A stretch of DNA of 64,000 bases from an uncultured Eubacteriales bacterium. GTDB taxonomy: Bacteria > Bacillota > Clostridia > Christensenellales > Aristaeellaceae. Below, piece by piece: positions 1 to 8,876 of the stretch. The stretch lies in NCBI GenBank assembly GCA_902789795.1, contig CADAPM010000002.1:124001-188000 (forward strand). Reading direction: 5' to 3'. The number at the start of each line of letters is the position of its first letter. The first letter of the stretch is position 1. A program made the position numbers and the translations under genes. The notes below the pieces were generated by a model. That model did no database searches. It saw only the letters and a program-made list of their open reading frames with translations, and was not told the DNA's origin.

Positions 1-666
1 CCCCTCGCCCATTACTGGCTGCACAACGGCTTTATCAATATCGACAACGAGAAGATGTCCAAATCTGCCGGCAACTTCTTCACGGTCCGCGATATCCTGA
101 AGGAGTACTCCCCCGAAGACGTGCGCTTCTTCATGCTGAGCGCGCACTACCGCAGCCCGCTGAATTTCAGCCGGGACATGATCTCCCAGGCCCACGCTTC
201 CCTGGTGCGCCTATACAACGCCCGGGACCAGCTCTTATTCCTGCAAGGTCATGCACAAGACCATGCGCCGACTGAAAAGGATGCGGAATTCTCCGCGCGG
301 CTGCCTGAATATACTGACCGCTTCGTCGCCGCGATGGACGACGACCTGAACACAGCGGATGCGCTGGGTGTGCTGTTCAGCCTGATCCAGGACATAAATC
401 TGTCCCTCAATGCCGATTCCGCCCTTTCCGTGATCATCAAAGCTTATGAGACCCTGACCTCCATCACGGATGTCCTCGGCCTCCTGATGCAGAAGGCGGA
501 GATCAAGCTCCCCGACGACATCCAGGCCTTAGTGGACGCCCGCGCCGAGGCGCGCAAGAATAAGGATTGGAAACAGTCCGACGAGCTGCGCGCCCAGCTT
601 CAGCAGCGGGGATATATTGTGGAGGACACCGCCCAGGGACAGAGCGTCCGCCGTTCGATCCAGTAA
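1..666 (+). CDS. cysS: Cysteinyl-tRNA synthetase, C-terminal part (cut by window start)
   Basis: The enzyme charges tRNA-Cys with cysteine in the cytosol. The reading frame is open from base 1 and begins upstream of the window. The first residues visible (HYWLHNGFI) lead into the class I KMSKS signature at bases 55-69, which closes the ATP site. They are followed by the helical DALR-type anticodon-binding region and a short C-terminal domain. The 221 residues seen are about the last half of a normal 460-residue enzyme. The stop codon TAA shares its last A with the ATG of the next gene, so the two are probably translationally coupled. The family assignment is secure; only the N-terminal catalytic half is missing. 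Confidence 0.96.
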   Translation, partial: PLAHYWLHNGFINIDNEKMSKSAGNFFTVRDILKEYSPEDVRFFMLSAHYRSPLNFSRDMISQAHASLVRLYNARDQLLFLQGHAQDHAPTEKDAEFSARLPEYTDRFVAAMDDDLNTADALGVLFSLIQDINLSLNADSALSVIIKAYETLTSITDVLGLLMQKAEIKLPDDIQALVDARAEARKNKDWKQSDELRAQLQQRGYIVEDTAQGQSVRRSIQ

Positions 667-1229
667 TGAAGACAGAGCTGACAGCCGCCGAGAGATTCGA
701 GGCAGACAAACTGCAGCGTGACTTTGAGGCCTGTTCGGAAATGCTGGACAGGTATTTCGAGCCCTGGATCTCGGCAGCGTATCACAAACTCATACAATGG
801 CTCAAGCGCTTGGGATTCCGCTGGGAACCCCTGCGCGTCGTCGGTCTGACTGTCAGCCTTATCGTACTGCTGGGCACAGCGCTGTTCCTCGTCACAGATA
901 CAGTGATCGCATCCCAGCGCAAAGCAGATGTTTATTCGATCGATCACAGCTCAGCGTTGATCGCTGTTGAGGACGCAGACGCTTCTGCGGTCACGCGTTC
1001 GATCCCGGACGCTCCCCTGATCAGCATCAACCATGCATCAGCCGACGAGCTGCGCACACTGCCCGGCATCGGCCCGGTCATCGCCCAGAGGATCATTGAG
1101 GAGCGGGAACATAACGGCCTCTTCCATTACCCTGAGGACCTGATGTGTGTGCCGGGTATCGGGAAAAAGACCTTGGCCAGGATTGCTCCCTACCTGTACT
1201 TTGAACCGGAGAATTTTGAGCACCCCTGA
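666..1229 (+). CDS. Membrane-anchored helix-hairpin-helix protein (ComEA-like)
   Basis: A 187-residue protein starting at the ATG that overlaps the cysS stop. Residues 1-55 are charged, residues about 56-80 form a single hydrophobic membrane segment, and the C-terminal third carries two helix-hairpin-helix motifs: INHASADELRTLPGIG at about 121-136 and CVPGIGKKTLARI at about 161-173. This double HhH module is that of ComEA, the DNA receptor of natural transformation. ComEA normally has a shorter N-terminal tail and sits next to comEC, which is absent here. The long cytoplasmic N-terminal stretch is unusual. A role in DNA binding outside the membrane is inferred from the fold, and competence is not shown by the context. 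Confidence 0.8.
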   Translation: MKTELTAAERFEADKLQRDFEACSEMLDRYFEPWISAAYHKLIQWLKRLGFRWEPLRVVGLTVSLIVLLGTALFLVTDTVIASQRKADVYSIDHSSALIAVEDADASAVTRSIPDAPLISINHASADELRTLPGIGPVIAQRIIEEREHNGLFHYPEDLMCVPGIGKKTLARIAPYLYFEPENFEHP

Positions 1230-1243
1230 GAAGGAAATGAACC

Positions 1244-2116
1244 ATGAACATACACGTGATCTGCAATCCCAAGTCCGGCAACGGCGAAGGAAAGACTGTA
1301 CTTCAAAAGACGGTGGCGTATTTCAGGGATCATGAGATCGCAGCCGCTTTTCACGAGACCCAAGGCCCCAAGCACGCCGTTGAACTGGCCGCACAGGCCG
1401 TGAAAGACGGAGCTGAAACGGTCATTGCGATCGGCGGCGACGGGACCCTGCATGAGGTGATCCAGAGTGTCGCGGGCACGAATACAGCCCTCGGCATCCT
1501 CCCCGCCGGTACCGGCAACGACTTTATCAAGACGATCCGCGTTCCCGTGGATACCGAACAGGCCCTGAGACTGATCCTGGAGGGAACGCCGAAACCTGTG
1601 GACACGGTCCGGATCAACGACCGGCTGTTCCTGAACGAATGCGGCTGCGGCTTTGACGTGATGGTGCTTGACTACGCCGAGAAAGCCAAGAAGATGGTCA
1701 AAGGCATTCTGCCCTATCTGTACGGCGTGCTCCAGACGATCTTTCACTTCAAAGACATCCACGTTTCCCTGTCCGTTGATGATGAAGAACCCCGGGAACG
1801 GGATATCCTGGTCCTGGCGGTCGGCAACGGACGCTTTATTGGCGGAGGCATCCCTATCGCGCCCAGCGCGATCCCCGATGATGGATTATTGGACGTGCTT
1901 GTGGTCCGCGGGATGACCAAACCGAGGATGCTGAGCGTCTTACCCGGCTTATTGCAGGGCAAGATCGAATCCTTCCCCGAGACCACCCACCAGCTGGCGC
2001 GCAAAGTCTCTCTTAAAGCTCCCAGCATCCGTGTCAACATTGACGGCGAGATCATTACGATGGATCATGCCGATATCGAAGTGGTGCCGTCTTCATTACT
2101 GATCTACAGACCGTAA
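1244..2116 (+). CDS. Diacylglycerol/lipid kinase (DagK/YegS family)
   Basis: A 290-residue DAGK-catalytic-domain protein that phosphorylates a lipid such as diacylglycerol with ATP, probably to recycle it into phospholipid synthesis. The nucleotide-binding signature GGDGT lies at residues 64-68 and the second family motif, LPAGTGNDF, at about 86-94. The length matches DgkB/YegS-type soluble kinases and there are no membrane spans. Its ATG is 14 bases after the previous stop and has a purine-rich AGAAGGA upstream. The ruv genes follow immediately, so it is likely co-transcribed with them. The exact lipid substrate cannot be read from the sequence. Confidence 0.93.
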   Translation: MNIHVICNPKSGNGEGKTVLQKTVAYFRDHEIAAAFHETQGPKHAVELAAQAVKDGAETVIAIGGDGTLHEVIQSVAGTNTALGILPAGTGNDFIKTIRVPVDTEQALRLILEGTPKPVDTVRINDRLFLNECGCGFDVMVLDYAEKAKKMVKGILPYLYGVLQTIFHFKDIHVSLSVDDEEPRERDILVLAVGNGRFIGGGIPIAPSAIPDDGLLDVLVVRGMTKPRMLSVLPGLLQGKIESFPETTHQLARKVSLKAPSIRVNIDGEIITMDHADIEVVPSSLLIYRP

Positions 2117-2130
2117 AACGGAGGATAAAC

Positions 2131-2625
2131 TTGCGAATTCTCGGCATTGATCCGGGCCTGGCGACGATGGGCTATGGGATCATCGACATCATTGATCATA
2201 AGCCCGTACTTGTGAAGGCGGGCGCGGTCATCACGACCCCCAACATGAGGATGTTCGAAAGGCTGAAGAAGATCAATGATGACGTCCGCAATCTCCTGGC
2301 CCTTTACAAGCCCGATGATATTGCGTTTGAAGAACTGTTCTTTGCAAGAAACGTCACCACAGCGCTGAACGTCGGCGCGGCGAGAGGCAGTGCCCTCTGT
2401 GCCTGCGCCGCCTATACCGATCAGATCTATGAGTACACTCCCATGCAGATCAAGCAGGCAGTGACCAGCTATGGTCTGGCGGACAAGCACCAGGTGCAGC
2501 AGATGGTCAAGCTGATGCTGAAGCTGCCGGACATCATCCGTCCGGACGACGCCGCGGACGCCGTCGCAGCCGCCCTGACCCATTTCAACTCGGGCCACAT
2601 GAAGTCACAGTTCTTAATGAAGTAA
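2131..2625 (+). CDS. ruvC: Holliday junction resolvase RuvC
   Basis: A 164-residue endonuclease that cuts Holliday junctions symmetrically during recombinational repair, working with RuvAB. The RNase-H-like fold starts with LGIDPG (Asp7). The other acidic residues expected in the metal site are in IAFEELFF (about 64-71) and RPDDAADA (about 137-144). The start is a TTG at 2131, 5 bases after GAGGATAAAC; no in-frame ATG lies near and the N-terminus matches the family exactly, so the TTG is well supported. It is followed by ruvA and ruvB in the usual order. Confidence 0.96.
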   Translation: MRILGIDPGLATMGYGIIDIIDHKPVLVKAGAVITTPNMRMFERLKKINDDVRNLLALYKPDDIAFEELFFARNVTTALNVGAARGSALCACAAYTDQIYEYTPMQIKQAVTSYGLADKHQVQQMVKLMLKLPDIIRPDDAADAVAAALTHFNSGHMKSQFLMK

Positions 2626-2635
2626 AAGGAAAAGA

Positions 2636-3250
2636 ATGATGTTTGCGTATCTGGAAGGTAAAATCGATTCCAAGGGTCAGAACGAAGTCGTCCTGGATGT
2701 GCAGGGCGTCGGCTTCGAGCTCAACTGCAGCATGAATACGCTGTCATCGCTGCCGCCCTTGGGAGATAAGGCGCGGCTCTATACGGTCCTCAATGTCAAG
2801 GAGGATCTGATGGAGCTGTATGGTTTTTCTTCTCTGGAAGAAAAGCACATGTTTGAGCGGCTGACTTCGGTGAGCGGCATCGGGCCCAAGACCGCTGTTC
2901 AGATCCTGAGCAGCATGTCCCTGCGTGACCTGACCCTGGCTATCATGTCAGGCGACACCACCGCCCTATCCCGCGCCCAGGGCATCGGGAAAAAGACCGC
3001 CCAGCGCATCGCGCTCGAGCTGAAGGAAAAGGTCACGGAAGCCGATATCAGCAGTATGCAGCTGAGCGGCATCGCAACGACATCAGCGCCCGTCGCCACA
3101 GATGCCGTGAATGAGGCGGTTCAGGGCCTGATCTCCCTCGGCTACACAGCGCAGGAAGCCGCGCGCGCCGTGCGGGAGGTGTCCGGGCAGAGTGAAGACT
3201 CCGCGCAGCTGATCATGCTTGCGCTGCGCGGCATGAGCTCCGGGAGGTGA
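2636..3250 (+). CDS. ruvA: Holliday junction branch migration protein RuvA
   Basis: A 204-residue DNA-binding subunit that holds the four-way junction open for the RuvB motors. It has an N-terminal OB-fold domain (residues about 1-62), two helix-hairpin-helix motifs in the middle (SVSGIGPKTAVQIL and AQGIGKKTAQRIAL) and a C-terminal RuvB-binding domain after a Ser/Thr/Ala-rich linker at about 145-160. The start is the first of two adjacent ATG codons (2636 and 2639); either is possible. It lies 10 bases after ruvC and 5 bases before ruvB. Confidence 0.96.
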   Translation: MMFAYLEGKIDSKGQNEVVLDVQGVGFELNCSMNTLSSLPPLGDKARLYTVLNVKEDLMELYGFSSLEEKHMFERLTSVSGIGPKTAVQILSSMSLRDLTLAIMSGDTTALSRAQGIGKKTAQRIALELKEKVTEADISSMQLSGIATTSAPVATDAVNEAVQGLISLGYTAQEAARAVREVSGQSEDSAQLIMLALRGMSSGR

Positions 3251-3255
3251 AATGA

Positions 3256-4299
3256 ATGAGTGAATTTGACCGTTTGATGTCCGCGTCTGTGCGCTCCGAG
3301 GATGGAGATACGGAAGGCACGCTGCGCCCAAAACAATTAAAGGATTACGTGGGCCAGGAACAGATCAAGCATAACCTGAGCGTCTATATCGAGGCGGCAC
3401 TGGGCCGTCATGACGCTTTGGATCACATCCTTCTGTACGGCCCGCCAGGCCTTGGCAAAACGACCCTGGCGTGTATCGTGGCCGCTGAAATGGGACAGAA
3501 TATCCGCATCACCAGCGGTCCGGCCATCGACAGGCCGGGCGACCTGGCTTCGATCCTGACCAACCTGAGCCAGGGCGATATCCTGTTTATCGACGAGATC
3601 CACCGTCTTTCCCGCGCTGTGGAGGAAGTTCTCTACTCGGCCATGGAAGACTATGCCCTGGACATCATGATCGGCAAGGGCCCCACCGCGCGGTCCCTGA
3701 GGCTCGACTTGCCTAAATTCACCCTGATCGGCGCGACCACCCGCGCGGGCATGCTGTCCGCTCCTCTGCGTGACCGCTTCGGGATCACTTTCCGCCTGGA
3801 AATGTATAATACGGATGAGCTGGCAGCCATCGTCGCCCGTTCCGCCAAGATCCTGAATGTGGAGTGCGACAGAGACGGCCTTTATGAGATCGCCAGCCGC
3901 AGCCGCGGAACCCCGCGTATCGCGAACCGGATGCTCAAGCGCGTCCGGGACTTTGCCCAGGTAAAGGGCAATGGGAACATTAACCTGGCCATCGCTCAGG
4001 AGGCTTTGAATCAGCTGAATGTCGACGAGCTGGGGCTTGACCGGGTCGACCGCAACGTTTTGACCACCATGATGGATAAGTTCAGCGGCGGTCCCGTGGG
4101 TCTGGATACGCTGGCCGCATCCACAGGCGAAGACGCCGGGACGATCGAAGACGTATATGAGCCTTATCTGCTCCAGCTGGGCTTCATCATGCGCACGACC
4201 CGCGGCAGGGTGCTGACTCCGGCGGCTTACGCGCATCTGGGCCGCACTTATCCGGAAAACCGCCCGGACGTGCAGAACCAGCAAACCTCATTATTCTGA
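3256..4299 (+). CDS. ruvB: Holliday junction branch migration ATPase RuvB
   Basis: A 347-residue AAA+ motor that drives branch migration with RuvA. The Walker A motif GPPGLGKT is at residues 62-69, Walker B is in the stretch FIDEIHRL, and the sensor/arginine-finger region includes IGATTRAG. A winged-helix domain forms the C-terminus ([10 protein letters not shown]-type region, ending LGRTYPENR). The length is typical. It completes the ruvCAB block and is followed after 13 bases by queA, the same order seen in many Clostridia. Confidence 0.97.
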   Translation: MSEFDRLMSASVRSEDGDTEGTLRPKQLKDYVGQEQIKHNLSVYIEAALGRHDALDHILLYGPPGLGKTTLACIVAAEMGQNIRITSGPAIDRPGDLASILTNLSQGDILFIDEIHRLSRAVEEVLYSAMEDYALDIMIGKGPTARSLRLDLPKFTLIGATTRAGMLSAPLRDRFGITFRLEMYNTDELAAIVARSAKILNVECDRDGLYEIASRSRGTPRIANRMLKRVRDFAQVKGNGNINLAIAQEALNQLNVDELGLDRVDRNVLTTMMDKFSGGPVGLDTLAASTGEDAGTIEDVYEPYLLQLGFIMRTTRGRVLTPAAYAHLGRTYPENRPDVQNQQTSLF

Positions 4300-4312
4300 C
4301 AGGACATACGAA

Positions 4313-5338
4313 ATGAAAACTTCTGATTTCTATTATGATCTTCCCCCTGAACTGATCGCCCAGACACCGGCTCAGCCCCGGGACAGCGCGAGAATGCTCG
4401 TTTATGACCGTTCCACAGGCAAAACCGAGGACCGCATCTTCCGCGATTTTCCTTCCTTTCTGAAACCGAATGATATACTGGTCGTCAACGAGACCCGCGT
4501 CATCCCCGCCCGCCTGATCGGCGTCAAGGATGAGTCCGGCATACCGGTGGAAGTCCTGCTACTCAAGCGCATTGAAAAGGACAGCTGGGAAGCCCTGGTC
4601 AAACCGGGACGCCGGTTAAAGCAGGGCGTCACCGTGAGCTTCGGCGACGGGAAGCTGCGCGCGACGATCGGCGAAACCACCTCCGCGGGCGGCAGGATCG
4701 TCCATTTCACCTATGAAGGCGTGTTTGAAGCCGTCCTCGATGAGCTCGGCCAGATGCCTCTGCCCCCTTATATCCACCAGCGTCTTGAAGACCCTGAGCA
4801 ATATCAGACGGTATACGCGAAGCAGGAAGGCAGCGCGGCGGCGCCGACCGCAGGCCTGCATTTTACGCCGGAACTTCTCAACAAGATCCGCGAAATGGGC
4901 ATCGATATCGTCCCGATCCTCCTCCATGTGGGGCTCGGTACTTTCCGTCCCGTCAAGGCGGAAAATGTGGAAGACCATCTGATGCACGAAGAGTATTATA
5001 TGGTCACTGAGGAAGCGGCGGAGCGCATCAATAAGGCGCGTAAAAACGGCGGCAGGATCGTGTGCATCGGCACGACCAGCGTCCGCACGCTGGAGACAGT
5101 GGCGGATGATCAGGGGGTCGTGCACGCCGGCTCCGGCACCACGAGCATTTTTATCAAGCCCGGCGTCAGATTTAAGGCGACGGACGTGCTGCTGACCAAT
5201 TTTCACCTGCCGGAGAGCACGCTCCTGATGCTTGTGAGCGCTTTTATCGGAAGGGATGAAGCCCTCGCCCTTTATCAGGAGGCCGTGCAGAAGCGCTACC
5301 GCTTCTTCTCCTTCGGCGACTGCACGCTGCTGCTATGA
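4313..5338 (+). CDS. queA: S-adenosylmethionine:tRNA ribosyltransferase-isomerase QueA
   Basis: A 341-residue enzyme that transfers the ribosyl part of SAM to preQ1 in tRNA, giving epoxyqueuosine. Family landmarks are the start [15 protein letters not shown], the central PTAGLHFT and the C-terminal [12 protein letters not shown]. Length is normal. The last codons overlap the start of the next gene (ATGA at 5335-5338). The queA-ruvAB neighbourhood is conserved in Firmicutes, but tgt is not next to it here. If tgt is elsewhere in the genome, the cell should make queuosine from a precursor. Confidence 0.96.
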   Translation: MKTSDFYYDLPPELIAQTPAQPRDSARMLVYDRSTGKTEDRIFRDFPSFLKPNDILVVNETRVIPARLIGVKDESGIPVEVLLLKRIEKDSWEALVKPGRRLKQGVTVSFGDGKLRATIGETTSAGGRIVHFTYEGVFEAVLDELGQMPLPPYIHQRLEDPEQYQTVYAKQEGSAAAPTAGLHFTPELLNKIREMGIDIVPILLHVGLGTFRPVKAENVEDHLMHEEYYMVTEEAAERINKARKNGGRIVCIGTTSVRTLETVADDQGVVHAGSGTTSIFIKPGVRFKATDVLLTNFHLPESTLLMLVSAFIGRDEALALYQEAVQKRYRFFSFGDCTLLL

Positions 5339-6177
5339 GCAATCTGAAAATCGCGGTCGCGGGTGGCGTCAATCTCGATGTTCTCGGGGTACCGTCGGGC
5401 AAATTCAAAACGAGGGATTCAAACATCGGCATCGTCAGCTTTTCTTGCGGCGGGGTCGGCCACAACATCGCCGCCCAGACAGTGCGAACAGGGGCCGATG
5501 TGTCGCTGTACACCGTCTTTGGTAATGACAGCAACGGCGAATGGCTGAAGCAGCGCTGCCTGAGCGACGGTATCCGCATCGATCATTCTTTTACCGTCGA
5601 TGCGCCTTCCTCCGTTTATCTGGCTATCCACGGCACGGACGGGGATATGCTGAGCGCGATCAATGATATGCGCTTGCTGGACGCTTTTATCCCTGACCTT
5701 CTCGATCAAGTTATGGACCGGATCAATCAGGCGGATATCTGCGTATTAGATGCGAACCTGCCGGAAGATACGCTGCTCCGTCTGGCGGAAAAGGCGGAGA
5801 TCCCCATGATCTGCGATCCTGTCAGCACAGTCAAAGCACCCCGGATCACGCCCATTCTATCCCGCCTGACGGCCCTGAAGCCCAATCTGCTTGAGGCCCA
5901 GGCGCTGACCGGCTGCACGACGCCCGAAGACTGCGCGAACAGTCTGCTCAGAGCGGGAGTCAAAAACGTCTTTATTTCGCTCGGCAAAGACGGGCTGTAT
6001 TATGCCGACCGGAAAGATCACGGGCACCTTTCCCCTGACGCTGTCACATCCAGACCCCAGACCGGAGCCGGGGACGCGCTGACCGCGGGTATCACAGCGG
6101 GCATCGCGCTTAAAGAATCGGTTCAGGACTGCGCTCTGCGCGGCATGGACATGGTCGCCAGATTCCTTCAGTTATGA
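5335..6177 (+). CDS. PfkB-family kinase, pseudouridine-kinase-like
   Basis: A 280-residue ribokinase-fold kinase. The Gly-rich substrate loop is [10 protein letters not shown] near residues 39-48 and the C-terminal anion-hole signature is [10 protein letters not shown] (about 240-249). The segments SAINDM and LDANLPE, together with ICDPVSTVK, resemble PsuK/YeiC pseudouridine kinases more than ribokinase or fructokinase. PsuK phosphorylates pseudouridine before PsuG splits it, but no psuG is next to it, so the substrate is an inference. Its ATG overlaps the queA stop by 4 bases, which makes coupled translation likely. Confidence 0.82.
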   Translation: MSNLKIAVAGGVNLDVLGVPSGKFKTRDSNIGIVSFSCGGVGHNIAAQTVRTGADVSLYTVFGNDSNGEWLKQRCLSDGIRIDHSFTVDAPSSVYLAIHGTDGDMLSAINDMRLLDAFIPDLLDQVMDRINQADICVLDANLPEDTLLRLAEKAEIPMICDPVSTVKAPRITPILSRLTALKPNLLEAQALTGCTTPEDCANSLLRAGVKNVFISLGKDGLYYADRKDHGHLSPDAVTSRPQTGAGDALTAGITAGIALKESVQDCALRGMDMVARFLQL

Positions 6178-6213
6178 TCATTACTCTAACATCGAAAGGT
6201 CAACGCAAACACA

Positions 6214-7725
6214 ATGGCTGCATTTGAACTGTCTTCTCTGTTCTCGGATCATGCGGTCCTGTGCCGCGGCAAGGAGATCCGCATCTTCGGCAGCGCCGCA
6301 GACGGGACTGCCGTCAAGGTCACACTGCTCAGCGCGTCGGGCAGCCTGATGGCTTCCGATACGGTCGAAGCCAGGAATGGCCGCTTTATCGCGCTTCTTC
6401 CTCCCCAGGAGGCCGCCGTTCATTGCACCCTGCGGGTCACCGACGGGCATACAGAAACCCTCGCCTGTGATATTGCGATCGGCGACGTATTTCTGGCCGG
6501 CGGACAAAGCAACATGGAGCTCGAGCTGCGGAATGCGGACGGCGGTCCCGCGGATATCCGATCCCACGAAAACATCCTCGTCCGTTACTATAACGTGCCG
6601 CGCTGCGCCGTGGAAGGGCCGGACACCGACGAAGAAAACCGGAAAGCCCATTGGCAGGAGATCCATCCCGGCGAAGGCAGGGACATGAGCGCCGTCGCCT
6701 ACTATTTTGCGATGAAGCTGCAGCAGGAGATCAACGTGCCGATCGGGATCGTCGATTGTTATTGGGGTGGATCGTCCATCTCCTGCTGGATGACGGAAGA
6801 AACGATGCAAAGCATCGCCGAAGGTCAGCGTTACCTCCGGGATTACAGCCAGCGTGTCGGCGAAAAGACGATGGAGGAGTACCTGCTCGAAGAAAAGATC
6901 TTCCAGCACGGCACACAGACCTGGGACCGGAAGGCTGAAAAACTGAAAAAAAGCAACCCCGGCATCACGGCCCAGGAACTGAATGCGCTTTTAGGCCCCT
7001 ACCCCTGGTTCCCACCGGACGGACCCGGTTCTCCCTATCGCCCCTGCGGCTTAAGCATGACCATGCTCAGCCGGGTCGAGCCCCTCTCTTTGACCGGTGT
7101 CCTTTTCTACCAGGGCGAGGCGGACGCGGACCGCACGGAGCACTATGATATCCTGCTCGCGGCCTTTATTACGCAGCTGCGCCGGCAGTTTAAGGATCCA
7201 TTGCTTCCCTTCCTGAACATTCAGCTGCCAATGTGGAACGAGCTCGGGAAGTCGGACTCCGGGAACTGGCCGAAGCTCAGACAAGCACAGGACACAGTCG
7301 CCAAGCATACCCGCAATTCCGACCTCGTGATCCTGATCGACCAGGGCGAATACGACAACATCCATCCCACCAACAAGAAGGTCGTCGGCGAGCGGCTCTG
7401 CTATACGGCTCTTAAAACGATCTACCATATGGACGCCCCGGTAAGTCCGGTGCCGGCATGCAAATATCTGAAAGACGGCTGCCTCTATGTCGTAACAGAT
7501 CAGCCGGTCATCGAGACGGGCGACGCGGAGCCCTTGTTTGAAATCGCCGGGGACGACGGAGTCTTTTATGAGGCGAATACAGAGCTCCAGCAGGGCACCG
7601 TATTCAAACTCAGCCACCTGCAGGTAGCAAGGCCCACCAAAGTCCGTTATGCCTGGCGGGACTATGCCAAGGTCCGGTACTTCGGTGAAAACGGGCTCCC
7701 GCTGGCGCCGTTTATCCTGGAGTAA
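6214..7725 (+). CDS. SGNH-type sialate O-acetylesterase family protein
   Basis: A 503-residue cytoplasmic-looking carbohydrate esterase of the DUF303/SASA family. The nucleophile motif GGQSNME (Ser about 99) follows an N-terminal beta-sandwich-like region. The block FYQGEAD is at about 296-302, and the Asp/His pair expected near the end of the catalytic domain is in NIHPTNK. Enzymes of this family remove acetyl groups from sialic acid or plant xylan sugars. No signal peptide is visible, so an intracellular substrate delivered by a transporter is likely. The ATG at 6214 has only a weak ribosome-binding site (AAAGGT at long spacing). Confidence 0.85.
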   Translation: MAAFELSSLFSDHAVLCRGKEIRIFGSAADGTAVKVTLLSASGSLMASDTVEARNGRFIALLPPQEAAVHCTLRVTDGHTETLACDIAIGDVFLAGGQSNMELELRNADGGPADIRSHENILVRYYNVPRCAVEGPDTDEENRKAHWQEIHPGEGRDMSAVAYYFAMKLQQEINVPIGIVDCYWGGSSISCWMTEETMQSIAEGQRYLRDYSQRVGEKTMEEYLLEEKIFQHGTQTWDRKAEKLKKSNPGITAQELNALLGPYPWFPPDGPGSPYRPCGLSMTMLSRVEPLSLTGVLFYQGEADADRTEHYDILLAAFITQLRRQFKDPLLPFLNIQLPMWNELGKSDSGNWPKLRQAQDTVAKHTRNSDLVILIDQGEYDNIHPTNKKVVGERLCYTALKTIYHMDAPVSPVPACKYLKDGCLYVVTDQPVIETGDAEPLFEIAGDDGVFYEANTELQQGTVFKLSHLQVARPTKVRYAWRDYAKVRYFGENGLPLAPFILE

Positions 7726-7730
7726 AGGCC

Positions 7731-7970
7731 ATGCTCTATCAGAGATTCCTCATCTATTCCATGAGGACAAACCGCCCGGTGCGGGTGCTGATGAACGACG
7801 AGCGGATGCGTTATGTGAACCTGACGGTGCTTTCCATGGACAAAGAGAGCTTTCTCGCCCTCAAGCCCGGCAGGAAGACCCCTGTCACCATCCCCTATGA
7901 TCAGATCCTCGCTGTCTCCTATGCGCGCGGAGACAATGGAGATACAACGAAAGACTTGTTTCAGGAATGA
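7731..7970 (+). CDS. Small conserved-looking protein of unknown function
   Basis: A 79-residue protein that I do not recognise. It is basic in its first half (MRTNRPVRVLMNDERM), then alternates hydrophobic and polar residues in a way that suggests a small beta-barrel (YVNLTVLSMDKESFLALK, VTIPYDQILAVSYARG), and has an acidic end. The 'IPYDQILAVSYARGD' ending looks like that of small Sm-like or SH3-like RNA or protein binding folds, which is speculation. It begins 5 bases after the esterase stop, with GGAG inside the esterase's last codons as its likely ribosome-binding site, so it belongs to the same transcript. Confidence 0.65.
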   Translation: MLYQRFLIYSMRTNRPVRVLMNDERMRYVNLTVLSMDKESFLALKPGRKTPVTIPYDQILAVSYARGDNGDTTKDLFQE

Positions 7971-7996
7971 CTAACTCAATTAAAGGAGGAATTCCC

Positions 7997-8206
7997 ATGA
8001 CGAAAACGATCAATGTGAATGGTATTATGTGCGGCCACTGCGAAATGCGGGTCAAGAAGGCCCTCGAAGCCCTGCCTTTCATTGAAAGCGCCGAGGTTTC
8101 CCATGAGACCGGCAAAGCCGTGGCGGCGGTGAACGGCGATTTCAACGAAGAAGCCGTGAAAGCGGCGATCACCAATGCCGGTTATGAGTTTGTGAGCGTA
8201 GAATAA
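7997..8206 (+). CDS. Heavy-metal-associated (HMA) domain protein, CopZ-like
   Basis: A 69-residue single-domain ferredoxin-fold protein of the copper-chaperone family. The metal-binding site is GIMCGHC with Cys12 and Cys15; the usual family motif is GMTCxxC, so the residue after Met is missing the Thr but the cysteine spacing is right. The start at 7997 is fixed by a perfect TAAAGGAGGA 7 bases upstream; a longer frame reaching back to 7967 lacks such a site. It probably carries Cu(I) or another soft metal in the cytosol. No copper ATPase or CsoR regulator is next to it. Confidence 0.9.
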   Translation: MTKTINVNGIMCGHCEMRVKKALEALPFIESAEVSHETGKAVAAVNGDFNEEAVKAAITNAGYEFVSVE

Positions 8207-8208
8207 TA

Positions 8209-8236
8209 GAGGCCGCGGCAATTTGCCGCGGTCTTT
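8209..8236. terminator. Convergent hairpin terminator
   Basis: An 11-base-pair GC-rich stem (GGCCGCGGCAA pairing with TTGCCGCGGTC) lies exactly between two converging genes. The tails on both sides are only moderately T-rich (TCTTTAA on the plus strand, TCTATTATT on the minus strand), so it may work in both directions with moderate strength. Confidence 0.7.
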
Positions 8237-8876
8237 AATGGATCAGCTCCAACAGTTCTTCAGGCCTGTCAATGATGTGGCAGGCCTGATGCATTTCAAG
8301 CTCTGCCCTTGTGCGGAAGCCCCAGGTGACGCCAACCGTTTCCATGCCGGCGTTCTTGCCGCAGTCCATATCCGTTCCCGTATCGCCGACATACAGAAAT
8401 TCCTGCGATGTCAAACCCAGCTCCTGCGCGATCAATAGCGCGCCGTCAGGGGCAGGCTTCAGCGGGACCGCCTCCATGCGGCCCCGGATCGCGTCAAATG
8501 TATGCTCGGGGAAATAATGCTTCAGGACAGAGACCACGTCTTCGTGGTCTTTATTGCTGAATACAGCTGTCAGGATCCCGTTATTCCTGAGCGATTTAAG
8601 CATCTCCGGGATCCCGTCATAGGGGTGCGAGCTGTCACAGGTATGGGCGGCGTATTCCTTGCGGTAGGCTTTATATACCGCATCGATCAGTTCCCGGTGC
8701 TCGCCCACCGCCCGTTCTGTGAGGATCCGCGCACCATTGCCCACCATTGTATAGTAGGCTTCGAGGGGGTGGGGCTGTAAGCCGAAACGCTGCAGGACGC
8801 GGTTCATGCTGCCGCCGATATCCGGAATACTCTGGATGAGCGTTCCGTCCAGGTCAAAGATCACCGCTTTGATCAT
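8235..8876 (-). CDS. HAD-superfamily phosphatase, phosphoglycolate-phosphatase-like
   Basis: A 213-residue haloacid-dehalogenase hydrolase. Motif I is FDLDGTL with the nucleophile Asp8, motif II is in VFSNKD, and motif III/IV is in YVGDTGTDMDCGKNAGM. The four-helix cap between residues about 15 and 85 is of the C1 type found in Gph and pyrophosphatase PpaX. It removes phosphate from a small molecule, perhaps 2-phosphoglycolate released by DNA repair, though HAD substrates cannot be told from sequence. Its ATG overlaps the stop of the upstream HAD gene by 4 bases. It is the last gene of the pcrA-ligA transcript. Confidence 0.9.
   Translation of the reverse strand: MIKAVIFDLDGTLIQSIPDIGGSMNRVLQRFGLQPHPLEAYYTMVGNGARILTERAVGEHRELIDAVYKAYRKEYAAHTCDSSHPYDGIPEMLKSLRNNGILTAVFSNKDHEDVVSVLKHYFPEHTFDAIRGRMEAVPLKPAPDGALLIAQELGLTSQEFLYVGDTGTDMDCGKNAGMETVGVTWGFRTRAELEMHQACHIIDRPEELLELIH

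Noticed and set aside
8006-8206. The small HMA protein as a domain of a larger copper ATPase
   Set aside because: The frame is closed on both sides, with a perfect ribosome-binding site before it and a terminator after it.
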